Positions 33,121 through 46,605 of a stretch of 64,000 bases of DNA are shown in pieces. The notes under the pieces are model-generated. The model saw nothing but the letters and a program-made list of their open reading frames with translations, ran no database searches and was not told the DNA's origin. Position numbers and translations under genes: made by a program. How positions within the stretch are numbered: the stretch's first letter is position 1; the number at the start of each line of letters is the position of its first letter. This stretch comes from Aquilaria yunnanensis (lineage: Eukaryota > Streptophyta > Magnoliopsida > Malvales > Thymelaeaceae), in NCBI GenBank assembly GCA_039654915.1, contig CM077600.1, positions 30,997,992 through 31,061,991 on the forward strand, given 5' to 3'.

Positions 33121-36100
33121 CCAGACGTGTTAGAGCCAGCTTCTTATATAGATGGTTCAGATAACTGTGTTTTGCTCCACAATACTGCTCCCGCAATTGA
33201 TTCCATTTCAAGTTTTGTCACTGTTGAAATTGGTGCAGGAATCTTATTCTTGCTCACCTCTGAAGAGTCACTTCCACTACCTGGCCTCAAGTGTGGGTGC
33301 CGTTAAATATTATCTGCTCAGGGAATTTGTCCTTCAATAATGTTCAGGATATATATTAATATAACAGCCATTGCTTCATGTGAGAATGATACAAGTATGA
33401 CACGTTGATGCGAGTGTCCCGCTCTTTAATTATATCAAGTAAACAGTAGGATTTAAGTGCTGTCCAAATCAGGCAAATATTCTTGGTGAGGAATTAACAG
33501 AAATTGAAGTCGTAGGACACTGAAATTAAACCCGCAAGATCTGCATCTAAGCCCATTTGCAAGTTTTGGGGCCGCAATTCGTCCACCCTGATGAATATGA
33601 TAACCAATTTACTCCCATCACAGTTCCGATTAGATGGTTCTTCACAAAGGAATCCGTTTCCACAAAACGAGTATGGGAAGTAGGGGCAGCGGAGGCGCTG
33701 GGGTTCAATTATTGAAAGAATTTGCCCAAGGGGCTGTTGGGGAAAGATCCAAAATTTCAATCTTTCCTTCAAACCCACGAGCAAGAGAAATAAACCATAG
33801 AGTAAGAAAATAGTGACGAAACAAAGATTTACATGGATCACAAAACCCGCTTACAGTCAAGAAGAGAACCTGATTTTTCACTATGTAAGATTAATCATGA
33901 TACAACAATAATACTGCTCTGAAATAAAACACAATGCCGGAAAAATCTCAAAATAAAACAAAGATTTACTTGGATACTAAGTAAACTTGCACTCCAAGAA
34001 AGAAACTCATTTTATTTAGTTCCCAAAGATTACAAGTAACCTCCCAGTGATCTCCAACATACCAGTATTTTTGTCCATACGAAGTTTCTAAAACAAAATC
34101 TGTTAAATTTCCACGTGACTTAGTAGATAAGTTATCTTTACAACTTATCTTTATCTCGTAGAGTTTTCCTTCATGTAGGATAGCTAAACCTCTGCTGTTT
34201 GCTTCCTCAAAGAACTGATGTTCCTCTTGTATATATTGGTGCTTGTACGTACATGATAGTTAAACGAAACCTGAGTCTGATTTTTACAAAATCCTTCAGA
34301 AAAACTTCAAATTCCATTGGCTTTGTTCCGCTACAGCTATGCACTAGAATCAATTCATGGTCCATACCTTGATTCTAGCCAACAAACCATGTGCAGCTGG
34401 ACTCGAGTCATTTGCGTTATTGGAGTAGGCACAGAAGTCTTCTGCGGGCATCCCTGTTAGCAATAGCCGCATTCTATTCAAGAACTTAAATGTACTTCCT
34501 TCACAAGTTTGAATGTTGCATAAGATTGAACAAAGTTCCAGCAAAATATCCACAATGCACTTGGAATAACAAAGCTATTTAGACACCACCGCAACATGAA
34601 CTTAAATTTCTATGCAAACTCAGAAATTCACAGAGCTAACAACCACTGAAAAGGACTGAATGAAAATCCCTAGCACATGCTAAACCATATATATCCTACA
34701 GGCTCAGTAATAATTCATTTGTGTCATTTCTATTAGAAACCCGGTCCTCTCACCAGATGCAGAGAAAAATGAAAACTGTGGAATGACGCATATCCTTGAT
34801 GTGGGTATCAAGGAGCTGATCCACATATCGACTATCAAGAATCTGCAGAAGTGCATTGGCACAATACGTGAGAATTGCGAAAAATTTCAGTGATGAGCAG
34901 ATGATAAATGTAAAGTTTCCAGGGTAAAAACAAGAGGATACCGGAAGGAGTGGACTTTGAAAACTACGGTGTAAGTTGGTCGCCCGAGACAAGAAAGAGC
35001 CATGAACGTTGAACTGGGAGGAATGACGGAAGAGTAAGGCCCCCTTAACAGTTAGCAAGGGGAGTATCGGTTTCTTTGATAAATGGGAGCCAAGGAGACA
35101 ATCTTTAACCAGTTAGCTGAGCATGTAATTGTAGTGCCTCTCAACTAGTGAAGCTGGAAGAAGAGGATAAAGAAAGATGCTGGCTTTTGCCCCAATGATC
35201 TGATATGTTGGACAGACTGCAAATATACGAAAAGAGTTTTCATCCTCTTCATCATTTTCAGATCCTTTGAAAAAGAATCGTGCTCTTTTCTAGGATAGAT
35301 GCAGGATTGCAGTCAATCTATGAAATTAAAATGTAGCCTCATCTTATCACTCTTAATTACAACTTGTAGTTTGGGGTCAAAGAGGAGTAGTTCATACTGA
35401 TAAGCAGCTGGAACCTCAATCTTACAGATACATCTATTTCCGCAGATAGTATGAACCAGACCAGAGCCCCCCTTTTCACAAGCTTGACTTCAATCTCTAT
35501 CGTAGGCCGAATGCAGAAAACAATAGAGGGCCTTGGGCCTTGAGCCTTAAAGGTATTCAAATAGAGACACTATCACTATAAATTTTTTACCAGCTGTTTG
35601 GGAAGCATTAGAGCATTAGTAGGAATTGTCAGTACCGCTTATCAAAGTGCAGGCAAACACTCTGTATCTTTGTGTAGCCTAAATTAAAATTGATCTGCAC
35701 GTTACCACAACTAGCAACAAGAACGACGAATTACTGAAGGCATTCTCCTGTACACAGAGCATCCCGATACCAACACGGTTCCCCCTTCTGAAATTTTGCA
35801 CTGATGAACAACACTGGCTTCCTCACTGATGAACAATTCTCAGAATCGCCACTACGAATTTCATTTTGCACCCAACCAGCAGCCTTAAAGCCTTCTTCAA
35901 ATTGGGTCTATGCTTCTGTGAATCACATTGGTTAATGACCAGAAGCCTTATTACACAAGATCCCAGATTAACTAACTGTGTTCAAGACATGACAAAGTAG
36001 CTTGAGAACCTTTCCCAACCAGGAACTGCTACTGTAAGTCACATTTAAGCGTAAGCAATACCCTTATTTAAAGGCAAGTAATCAGAATGCTGTTAGGAAT

Positions 36101-36170
36101 TGCTTTGCATGCAAAACCAGTAGCCTTTGCTCTATTTTACCAGACACACAGCCACTATGAATCAAAGCTA
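33121..36170. other. Intergenic DNA with duplicated gene flank and two doubtful exon-like ORFs
   Basis: 33285-33553 is the upstream flank shared with the downstream paralogue. A minus-strand ORF at 33494-33841 (115 codons) starts with a hydrophobic segment and has a Cys-rich stretch PYFPYSFCGNGFLC that recalls receptor-like-kinase extracellular (GUB_WAK) domains, without any kinase nearby. A possible minus-strand exon lies at 34368-34453 (CAG acceptor, GTATGG donor, frame GMPAEDFCAYSNN...). Neither can be joined to a gene. The rest shows nothing recognisable. Confidence 0.4.
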
Positions 36171-36249
36171 ACTGATACCAGCAAAGCGTAGAACTTCATA
36201 GCGCCCTGTTACCTTTTCTTTTGTTTTTTTTGTTTTTTGTTTTAAGGAG

Positions 36250-37400
36250 GTGATATGAGTTTGGAAGGCACACTCGAAAATGGCAAAGACCCTTTGAAGA
36301 TAACTAATGGACCTATGACAAGGAAGAGGGATAAGGAGCTCACTGGTGCACTTCACGTCTTCACAAGCTAATTCATGAATGATGAACTTGGATCTTCACA
36401 TGGAATTGCTGGAACACTTCAGGGAACATATGAAGAGGATGGCCAAGCTTAGTGGTCACTTCTAGAGTGCATAGACAAGCCAAACAACAAGGACTCCAAG
36501 GACACCACTGAAAGTGCACCATTGGAGCCCCGTTAAAGTGTCTCATGGGCCATTTTCTTCTATAAGCTGAACCTTTGAGCCATGAAGTTTTAAGCCAATG
36601 ATACTCAATTATTCAAACTGAAACTTGAAGGCACAAGCATGAACCCTAAAAGAGCCTATAGCGCACCCTAGAAGCATACTTAGGGGTTTTTAGGGCTAAT
36701 ATTGTGTACTTGTGTTATTTTCTTTAATTTCCTATTTATTTACATCCTTTAGGAAGTTATTAGGGACTGGGAAGTGATTTTAATCACATGAGATAAGTGG
36801 CATACGCTGCATACTTAAAACATGTAAAAAACATGTGTTTAAGTCCTAGTTTAACTAGGATTTTTTATGTCTTTTGAGCTTAGGACTTCCAGCCGAATTT
36901 GGCTTAGTTTTTACCCTAGTTTTGGCCTATAAAAAGGCTTATTTTCTAGTTGCAAATCATAGCTTTTTACATAAATAATATTGCTCTTTTAAGAGATTAT
37001 TTTTTGTTCTTGGTGGACTACCTTGGTGCATAAGCAAGCTTGTGTTCTTTGGTTCTTTATACTTCTTATTTTTAATCATGAGTTGATTAAGGGTGGGGGC
37101 CTTCAAATCTAGGCTCTTTGATGTTCTTGTGGGACTTCTTAGCATCTTGGCGCGTTTCTTGGTCATTATATCAAAGGGGTTCACATCAGGAGGTAATTGG
37201 AGGCCAAGGGGAATTGAGAAAGCTGGGACCTCCTATAATGACCAAGAGCCTTAACCAATAGGTTACGCCTTGGTTTTTGATGTGGCATTTTGCTTTTCCA
37301 TTATGCCATAAAGCTTAGTATCATTTATGCCCTATTTAAACCATCAACGGTCAACTAAGGGTTGATATCTCCATTATATTCTGGTTTTAGATTTCCCTTG
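36250..37400 (+). mobile_element. Ty3/gypsy retrotransposon remnant (pol C-terminus plus LTR-like part)
   Basis: The plus-strand frame from 36255 reads GKDPLKITNGPMTRKRDKEL, closely matching the end of the pol polyprotein of plant gypsy elements (DPL...GPMTRAR pattern), and is broken by a stop at about 36369. It is followed by LTR-like DNA with a TATA box CCTATAAAAAGG near 36927-36938 and the CTTGGTGGACTACCTTGGTG text seen downstream of such TATA boxes. No intact ORF and no clear second LTR remain. Exact ends are uncertain. Confidence 0.6.
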
Positions 37401-37649
37401 GTCTGTGCACAAGAAAATCTATCATCTATGACATATTTACTACATCATTGAATTAATCAGAAAATAAAAGCTAACATTCAAGTTTATTTTGTTTCTCTTT
37501 TAAAATTGTTATGCCTTTATTCAGAAAACATATTACCCATTTAGAAAGACTTTGACTTTACTGCCTACCAAGACATTACATCCCACGATTGCATTATGAG
37601 AAAGCTTATTATAAACTTACACATGAATTCCTTCTCATAACATAGAGCT

Positions 37650-38400
37650 GGTCAACTATTTCATCTATCATCTCCAGATGCAACTTTTTTCACACAATCG
37701 TGCCACTGTTTCTTCACAGCTGTTTTGAGGTCATTGATTCTTGTATATGCCTCTCTTGATCGGGGCAGGAAGTTTAGATTACCGTATCTTCTTTGACCTT
37801 CATTGATGTCAATTGTTCCCGCATTTCCATTTGTTCTCGAAGCAGTGGGAGCTGCTATTGCATACCTGGAATTTGACGAATTGACTCATGCAATTTTTGC
37901 AGCTTGCTTTATGAACTCCAAGGCTGTGCCAATGTCAGTTGTGGTTACCTTGCTCAAGGGGGCATCTAGTGGTTTTGCCTTGCTCAAGAGGGTATCTAGT
38001 GGTGTTGCCCACATCGCATTATTCGGCCTAGGCCATCCACCAGTGTTGATAACAGCCGGTTTTGTGTCTGTCAGATTTTAGGTAGTAGTTATCTGAAACA
38101 TCATTCCTCATCATATTTCCGTTGGGTCTGTTCTGTTCCTCACTACGCCAGTTACCCGCCCTACCAACCTCATAGGATGTATTAGGTGTCTGATACCCAA
38201 ATGAAGGGTTTACAGGATGAAACCTATCTGGCCTGCTGGCTTCATTCAGCCCATTGGCGAGGAAATATTCCTTGCCCTCTTGTGTATGATAACGAATAGG
38301 GCTCAAGGGCCTAGGAAATCTTTTTGGGGAGCTCTGCCTGTATTCAGTGAGCAAAGGAGATTGATAATTACCTTGCCACAAGTGTGCAGTTGATGTCGCT
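37650..38400 (-). pseudogene. Broken paralogue of the 32065-33120 gene
   Basis: Read on the minus strand, 38381-38028 encodes YQSPLLTEYRQSSPKRFPRP..., similar to the middle of the neighbour; a frame change near 38075 leads into KPAVINTGGWPRPNNAMW, an in-frame TGA follows AAKIA at about 37887, and the ending (INEGQRRYGNLNF) is still recognisable. The N-terminal Tyr-rich part is missing, and only one copy of the PSKERN-type unit is present. Frameshift, stop and deletion make it a pseudogene. Confidence 0.85.
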
Positions 38401-39036
38401 TTCTGAGAATTTGCCCTTCACCATTAGAGTAAGCAGCCAGGGCTTCATGTGAGAATAAAGAAAGACACATTTACATAACATTGATGTAATGTATTAGTCT
38501 CAATATATCACTTAAAAGAATAGGGTTCAAGTGCCACCAATGAGGAATATTGTTGGTGAGAAACATAAGTCACATAAGGCGACATTCTCTGAAATTAAAC
38601 CCACAAGATCAGCATCTTAGCACAGTTCTTTTTTCGCCGCTTCATCAGAGATCACAATGTTTCAGGCTGGAGTTAGAATTATCTTCAACGCAGCTGTCAA
38701 TCCATTTTCCTTTTGCTCCTTTAAGCTGACTCCAGCAGGGCATGTATGTTTGTTCCATCAGAAAGGTCTCCACGTGTGGAGTCACAGTTTTTGTGCACAG
38801 GGGTCCAGGTTACTAATATGAACAGCTTGTTGTCTTTGTGCAGGACACAAGAAAAGGACTGACCATGGCAACTTCTGAGCAAGACCATATTATTTACATT
38901 AATGAATTGTGTAGCACATCATATAATGTGTGATTAGAGCACCACTCCTTTATTACTTGTACATAAGGTTCCATAGAACTGATTTGATTAATCCCTCAAA
39001 AAGAACAATAAGCTGCACACCTTCAGATTTGGTTCT

Positions 39037-42000
39037 TCAAGGATCAAATGACGGTACTTCTGTTGGAGTAGCATACCGTGCAGCATACATTATTCTATCA
39101 ACTATATTCCTGTACGGGTCCTCCTCTCTCTTCTTTAGCAAGTAGGCAATATTTTGTTCAACCTCACTTTTTACCTGCAAATACACTTCAGTTGCCTTCT
39201 CTTTGTCTTTCAGCAAATCTTTCCTTCCCTCCAATCTTATTGGCTTCCCAAACAGATAGTAAAATCGACCAGGCACCTTCGGCAACATCCCTGGCACAAA
39301 AATCTCTTGGCTCGCCACTTCTCCGAGTGCTTCATCCCTGCAACCAACCCATTCCCCATCACGTTATCAATCCCACACAAGGAGCTAGCATCTTCTCCTT
39401 GTAGTTACAAATATATTATAAAAAATGGGATATGAACACAGCCTCAATAGAGTGTAAGTTTGCTAATTTTTGTAACTATTTGATAACACCAATCACTTTT
39501 GAGCAACCGAATGTGTGAAGTTTTTCATAAGGGCAATCACCTAATTTTTATAGCATCTTCTCTGGCTTGTCTTATGTAGTCATTGACAAAGGGGATTCGC
39601 ATCCAGTCATAGTAATCAAGCACCAACTGCAACAACGTTTACCAATAGACACAATGTTAAGTACCATCAAACCTAATGACCAATCTTTCAGTTGATTGAG
39701 GAAAGGTGATGTTCATACTTCATATAACAAAATTTTTCATGCTGTCATCTACCAACTGCTAAAAGCGGGAGGAGACCAGCCTATTTCTTCCACTTTAGAC
39801 GGTTGGAATTTACCTCTATCAAGTCATCTTCCCCAACCGTCCCGAAAGGTACAATTGTGGCCCCAAACCGTGCTGCCATTCTTACAAACTCTTGCTGATT
39901 AGGCCAAAATAGCTTATACTCCTCACCCTGCAGTAAGAAAAAGCCAGCTCTTCAAGAATGCAGGAACTGAAATAAAAAAACAGGACTAAAGAACAAGAAA
40001 TAATGCATAAATCAATCACTAGTCAGTTTAATAAATCTAGGACTAACAATGCTAGCTCCAGTTAGAATAGAACCTCTCACCTTGTTATGAAGTGCCTCAC
40101 GTTCACCACCAGGGTAGAGAAGAACATGTGACTTGGCAGACAACAATTTGTAAAGGTTGTTTGCCGTAACTGGTAATGCACCCATCACTTTCATCCAGTC
40201 AGTGATAGAAAATTCAAGAGATAAGCTCTGAAGCCTCTCTAGGAAAAGTGCCGGGTGTGCAAGTCCACGGACCAGAATGTTCTTCTCTCTTAAGAATTCT
40301 TCAACAAGAGAAGAAAGTTCAAACCCAAGTAACATATGATAGCCAACTAACACAACAGGACCTTCAGCAGGAACCCCTGCAAGGCCTTTCACTATCTTCC
40401 CGTCTTCCATAGTTGAGAACATGGTGGAACTGGCAGCATAACGAAATAGCCTGCGTTTTGAATGATTTCAAAATTTGCTTCAGCATCAAGTAAAAGAAAG
40501 TTATGTGTCTGATATCACTGAAACAGGTAACGTCAGCTATGGATCAAATCGATGCAATCATGAAGTCACATCAAGGACTGATAGAAACCAAATAATGAAA
40601 GATACTCAGCAGGATTACCCAACAACTTGATCAAATCCATATCTGTACTCTGACATGCTGGGGGGCACAAAGTCTGAGACAAAATCAATCCTCTGTGATC
40701 GACGATACTTAGCAGTACCTTTAATTATGGTCAATAAACTAGGCCCATCTTCCTGTGCCATCAACACACAAACGATTGTCAGCCAAGCCTTTTAAGGAGT
40801 ATTGCAAATAATTAAAAAAAAAAAAAACGAAAGAGGAAGACAGTTTTAACATAGATGGTTGCCACAAGACAACAACATAATCATATTTGTGACAGACATA
40901 CACTTATATGGCTTACATATTTGGAAAAGAAAAATAGCAACCATGTTTGAGACTTTTACATCTCATGGAGTTATTTCAGAGCATAACTCAACAATTTTCT
41001 AAATAAACTTTAGTGATACAAATGCTTAGCAGAAATGCGAAATCTACTACTTTATTTGCTTAGAGTGAGGCGGAAGCATATAAAACTGAAGGGTCAAATT
41101 TTAAGTAAATTGGTCAGATATGGTTGAAACCATCAGAAACTACTGAGCTGAAAGGCATGTAAATATATTTAGCAGAATCAAACGCCTAATCAGCAATGTT
41201 TCTGCACAGAGCGTAAATATGCATGTTTTCACTTACTAGTAAAAGGGTGTGTCCATTGTCTTTGAAGTGACGAATGGTACAATTCTTTAATGAGCTCTTC
41301 AAACGTTGACTTTCATCCATGCTAGGTAGCATGTTGTCCTTTACACTAAAATGAAAACTTACAGTCATGTCCAGAATGCCATCAATTAACAGAACAAAGA
41401 ATTGCTATGGGCTGTTTCCCATAATAAGAGAATAATGGAAAGTGGACTAGTTAAAAAAATGACTTCATAAACAAAACATTTCCATGACATAGCACAAGTA
41501 CACAAATCAACATCCACAAATCAAAGATAAAATAATGTTTATCCAGTTCATCATCCAAATTTTGGTATGTTTAGGTCTCTTGGCAAAATGAACAATTAGG
41601 GTTGCCTTAGTAGGGAATAGGAGAAAGATCATGCATGGGATGGCTGAAAATTGCATGCATGCTTATTTTATGGAACAAGGGGCCATTAGGGTGAATTTAT
41701 AAATTAACAGCACGATACTTGACCATACACGCCATTTTAGAAGGCATGCCAACCGCATGCATATACATTTTTTCTTTCTTTTCCCTTTTTTTTTTTTTCA
41801 TTTTGGGGGAGATAGGGGCTGGGGGTGTTGTTACCATGGAGAGCAGGAGAGATTTTCCATTTTACAGACCTAGCGAGCACTAGCACTTCAGCTTTAATGG
41901 CATGGAGACGCGAATTGGCATAAGCAGCTCCTGATTTTATTAACTTCAGTTTCCAAACAAGGGTCTTCTTAGGTATAATCTTAGCCAAACCCTGAAAACA

Positions 42001-44749
42001 TTGGAGAAAACTATGAACACAAATTTTTAACACCACCTTGGAAATGCAGACAGACTGAAGTAAAAAGCTTTCAAATATGCCCTCCAAAACAATAATCACA
42101 AAAGTAACGGGTGATAGAAAACTAGTCGACTAAGAGTTGTTTTGGTCAATAATCCATAAGGTCAACTTAATAGAAATGAGAATGGAAAACTATGAACATT
42201 ATCTCCCAGATTGCATCAGTGAACAATTCTTTCACCCTTGACAGAAAGGTAGGTACAAGAAAAAAATTAAACATTACTTACCGAAAGAAGGGGTAACAAA
42301 TCAGTAAGGTTGTTGGACAATTGTTGAATCATCTTTGTGGGAGGAAGCCTACTCCCAATATTAACCATTGCCATTTTCACTGGTTCACCTGAAAAAATCA
42401 AAATGACAAGTATAGAATTATCATTGATGCATTTGTTCTGTCCTGGCCCCTCTTTTTACAGCCTATATAATGCGTAAATTAGAATGACTCACCCATAACA
42501 AAGCTCAGAAGATAGGGGATTGTGTTATGTAGCCCATCAGGTACAGCTTCCAAGAAAGGAAACAATGGCTGCAGCTGTGAACGACCAAAAGAGGTAGCTA
42601 GAATGAAAAGCTACAAGCATCAGTGCAGTTTCAAGTGTCAGCAATAGAATAGGAGATGAAAAACCTATCAAGGAATTAAGATAAAGAGGATCTATGATAT
42701 CCAACCTGGATTTGCTAATACTATAACCAGGTCAATGCTGGGATTATGAGCAGCAACAGCGAGTGCTAAGCATCCACCGAAGGAATCTCCCACCAAATAT
42801 ATAGGCTTGTTTGGACACAACACAGCCTCATGTCTTAAAGTTTCTCCAACAAATTTTACCATCCCTTCATTGAGATTACAAAAAATTGTTATTGTTTTAA
42901 GAAAACAATAAATCATTATTAATGGGATTTTAACAATAAAAACAATACACAAGGCAAATGGTATAATCTGAGCATGTGTGAACAAGAAAGCATGCTCAAG
43001 ATGAATGCCCCCAAACCAATATTCTTCTTCCTCCTCATTTTCTGCGGTGGGATTTCCAGAGGCTCACTGAATCTTGGACTGAGAACATAGGCAGCCCCAG
43101 CAAATTAAAACACAGTTTTTCTAAGCTACCTTGTTATGCACAAAGAGTTCAGGGCCTTAAACAACATGAAGAAAACTCAAACACACTATCTCAATCGCAT
43201 ATTATACCATATGAAGAGTGTCTAACAAGTAGCAACTTATGTAAAATTTCAACAAAGATTCTTTTTGAAATTCAGAGTGAACCACAAGAGTTTACAGCAG
43301 CAGTGCTTCTGCAACTAAACTAAGCTGCAGATCCACAATTTCTACCTTAAACATCTGTGATTATGTTGTGCAGGTAAAGTTCAGACTATAAAGTGCAGAA
43401 ACAGTAACAAACCTCGAAAGCAGTTATAATTTTATCCTCTGAAAGTTATTAATTCTCTATTTTAAATTTTCAATATTATTACTTTCGAGGATCTTGTCAT
43501 CTTGGGTGTCCTTATTGGTTACTACTGATATCCTCATACTTCCTCTTCGGGGAAAAAATGGAAACAAAATTAAAATCTGATCTGCTAACCAGTGACATTC
43601 CAATTCACACATAAAATATCCAGATTCTACGTCAACCATATTCCTCTTCCAGTTATTTTCCCTTCTTACTTGAAGACAGTTCAAATTTTTCTAATTGCCA
43701 CTTATAAGCATATCTCATGTCTTATAAGTCCAGACCTGGTCAAAAAGTCAGTTAGTCCTTTCAAAAAACTGAATACATATGTCATAACCCACAGCATCAA
43801 AATCACATGCAACTCAGAATTATTCGAAGAAAGAAGTTTGATCATATTTCCAGCAGATGAAAAAAAAATTGATGCAATAAAAGTTTGAAGATTCTAAAAC
43901 TCCACGCGAATAACATCAGTACTCTGACAGGTAAATACCTTCAAATGGTGTTCGATCATTGACAGGAACGTGAAGACACCTCACTTCGAAAACCCTGAAT
44001 TTGTTTAAAGAAATCGTAAGTATTGATCAAATTTCCCTAAGTACAAGTACCCTATATACCATTCATAGAGGAAGCAGCTTACTTCCCAAGAGCTTTGTGA
44101 TGCAACATGAGGCCCATCCCCACACCATCGAGCCCTGGAGACATGAATCCCAAGAAAGAACAGCCATAAAATTCTGCTGCTCTTATAAATATAAAGAACT
44201 AAATTACATGTGAAATTTCAATTTATGTACCATCAGGTACTAATGATGGTACATAAATGGAGTTGAATAAGAGACTATACTTGTGGAACTTTTACCTGGC
44301 AAAAAAAGAAGCAGAGGAGAATTTTTCAAGGGACGTCCACACTCGACGGGGCAAAACCACCTCGGCGGCCCACCATCGGGCTTAATCATCTCCTCTGAGA
44401 CCTCCAGGTAATCTTTCACAGTTCTACTGCCATAGCCATCATCCCACAAGAGCTCCAAACCTTCATCTTCCGCTTCTATTAAATCTTTTGCCAGCTTCTC
44501 ATCTTCTCTAGAACCCAACCCCAAGCCATTCCCTCCATCAACCAGAGCATCCTCTTTCTGTTTCCTTTCAGTCGAAACAATTGCTCCATCCACGGTACCC
44601 GAATCAGATGGCCGAACTCTTGCATAATTTCGCCCTGAACTTAGGGCTCTCGTTCGAAACAAAGGCCCACGCCCAGAAATCGTAGCAAAACAAGAGGAAG
44701 CCCAGAAGGTAAGGGTCATTGCCATAGCATCTAAAAGCAGTGGTTCCAA
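39037..44749 (-). CDS. PES: Phytyl ester synthase-like acyltransferase, plastidial (13 exons, 722 aa)
   Basis: In Arabidopsis PES1/PES2 esterify phytol from chlorophyll breakdown with fatty acids and make some triacylglycerol in chloroplast plastoglobules. Coding exons: 44749-44296, 44134-44083, 43994-43939, 42864-42706, 42597-42493, 42388-42282, 41991-41870, 41345-41237, 40752-40619, 40450-40081, 39927-39814, 39626-39541, 39337-39037; all junctions are GT/AG and in phase, total 2169 nt with stop. Domains: a Ser/Arg-rich N-terminus like a transit peptide (about 1-60); an alpha/beta-hydrolase half with LLLFLPGLDGVG, nucleophile elbow GDSFGG (Ser about 215), Asp about 355 (SVKDNMLPS) and His about 384 (DNGHTLLL); then a lysophospholipid-acyltransferase-like half with VGYHMLLGFE (about 468-477) and LLYPGGEREAL (about 543-553). 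Length and two-domain order fit the family. The start may instead be the ATG at 44725 (MAMTLTFW), because TTTTAG just upstream (ending 44731) looks like the acceptor of a 5'UTR intron. Which PES paralogue it is cannot be decided. Confidence 0.93.
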
Positions 44750-45300
44750 GATTCACCAATCAGATAGCTTCAAAATCTACCCCACCCACGAACCAAATAT
44801 CAGAACTAAAGCACCTTAAAACGCTCAGTTCCGGGAAACAATTTTGCTAAAACGAACAAGAGAGCTTCCTAAGCTCCAAGCCGAAGCTAACCTACAAACA
44901 GTAAGCGCCTAAGCCTAACGATGATTAAGAGCTCAATAAAGTTGAGCTGAGATTGGTGAAGATAAATAATGTACAAGAGAAACAGCAAGGACCTAACAAA
45001 AGTAACCAAACAGAGGCTTTATCCGCCGACAACGAAGTAAGAGTTCTTGGGTTGGAGGAAAATATTGATAACCTGGTGTGAGGAGGGGAAGGTAGAGGCG
45101 TGACTTGTCGCTGGATCCCCTCGCAGAGTTTACTGGCCATGGTTTTGCCACACACGTTGCTACGCTTCCTCCTTTCCGTCTTTTCCCTTCCCTGCACCGT
45201 GGCCTTTTTAGTGTTAACGGCTACTACAATTTTGTGTGGCAAGAGAAAACCGTTATTTCTGAAATTAACTTGGATAACTACACTCCCTGACCTCAAGGTC
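44750..45300 (-). promoter_or_regulatory. Leader and promoter region of the phytyl ester synthase-like gene
   Basis: A possible noncoding first exon lies at about 45200-45080, ending CACACCAG before GTTATC, and could be spliced to the acceptor at 44731. An open frame there (from ATG 45140) would enter the main gene out of frame, so it is not used as the start. No clear TATA box could be fixed. Confidence 0.4.
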
Positions 45301-46146
45301 TTAAGTATGAACTAATATCACAATTAGGTTTTCTTAACCTACATAAATGCATCTGGCTCGCTTCTCTTGTACTATTAGTAATGGGTGGAGGTGTAGGGTA
45401 GGTCCAATAGGAAGGTTTAACACTATTCACACTCCCACCCCCTACGCTCGAAACCTAATTTTTCCCTTTACATTTTTCAACAATTTTAGGTATAAACAAA
45501 ATATATCAGTCTTTTTGTCTTCATAAATGTTGTTTTGTTGTAAAGTCTGGGATTCAATCTTAGACTTAATTAGAACACCTAAATATAGACCAACCAAGGT
45601 AGTCAAATTTTTCAAAAAGATTGCTAGTTGATGGGTTGAAATTGACATCCTATGATAGTCGAATGATAAGAATTTTTTTTATTTTTTAAAGACTCTACAT
45701 AAATGACATTATTCTTATATTTTGCATTGTTGTTCTCACTTTCATGCTTTTGCTCTTGTTCTTTTTTTTCTTAACACTTTTACTTAAATTTTAAAATGTG
45801 ACATTTTCTAATCTTATTTTCGCTCCTCACTTCCACTCTCAGAATATTCTAGGTTACTTAATGTACAATGCTCAATGCCATGAATTATGTCTGTCAACTA
45901 GCCAAAGCAGGGCAAGGCCAACTACAATTGCAAAAACTCAGGTGATGATCTCACTGATGTAGGATATAAAAAATGCTCTATAAATATCTTTTTTTATAGC
46001 TGTTTGGTTCAAAGATTCTCAAAATCTTAAAAAATAAAATTGTAGGGAAGTAACATTTATATAAATAAAAGATCCATAAAACTGTGATTATAATTTTCCT
46101 ATGTTTGGTTCACATCCTGTAAAACATGAAGATTTTATTTTTTTTA
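45301..46146. other. Intergenic DNA, nothing recognised
   Basis: AT-rich sequence with no ORF of note and no element ends that I can define. Confidence 0.5.
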
Positions 46147-46605
46147 GGTTTAATTACAATTTGCCCCTAAGGTTTAGGTGAAATTACACATTATCCCCCT
46201 TATTTCTGAAATATACACTTTGTCCCCTATTCTTTTTATATAGTCCAACAACAATTTTTGAAATCTTAATTTAGACTATACGGTTGTCATTTTCAGGTAA
46301 TTTCAATTTGTATAATATTTTTTTTACAATTAATTGACATTTTAAAAATACTATTTACTATTTAAAAAACTGAAAGAAATACAAAAATAAAAAAAAAATA
46401 GATTATTTAAAATATCCATTAACTGCAAAAAAAAAATACTATGCAAATTGAAATTACTGAAATATGACTACGGTAATGTCTAAATTAATATTTCAAAAGT
46501 TACTATTGGATTGTATTAAAAATGCAGGGGCAAAGTGTATATTTCTGAAACAATGGGGCAAAGTGTAATTTTATCTAAACCTCAAGGAAAAATTGTAATT
46601 ATCCC
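46147..46605. mobile_element. Palindromic MULE-type MITE, copy 2 (459 bp)
   Basis: Same family as 29741-30184: ends GGTTTAATTACAATTT and GGGATAATTACAATTT, shared interior ATTTTAATTTAGA / CTTAATTTAGACTA and TTTCAATTTGTATAATAT. A T-rich direct repeat TTTTTTA flanks it (46140-46146 and 46606-46612). Confidence 0.78.

Noticed and set aside
44925..45296. 123-codon minus-strand ORF upstream of the phytyl ester synthase gene
   Set aside because: It overlaps a likely noncoding first exon and joins the main gene out of frame; no homology recognised.
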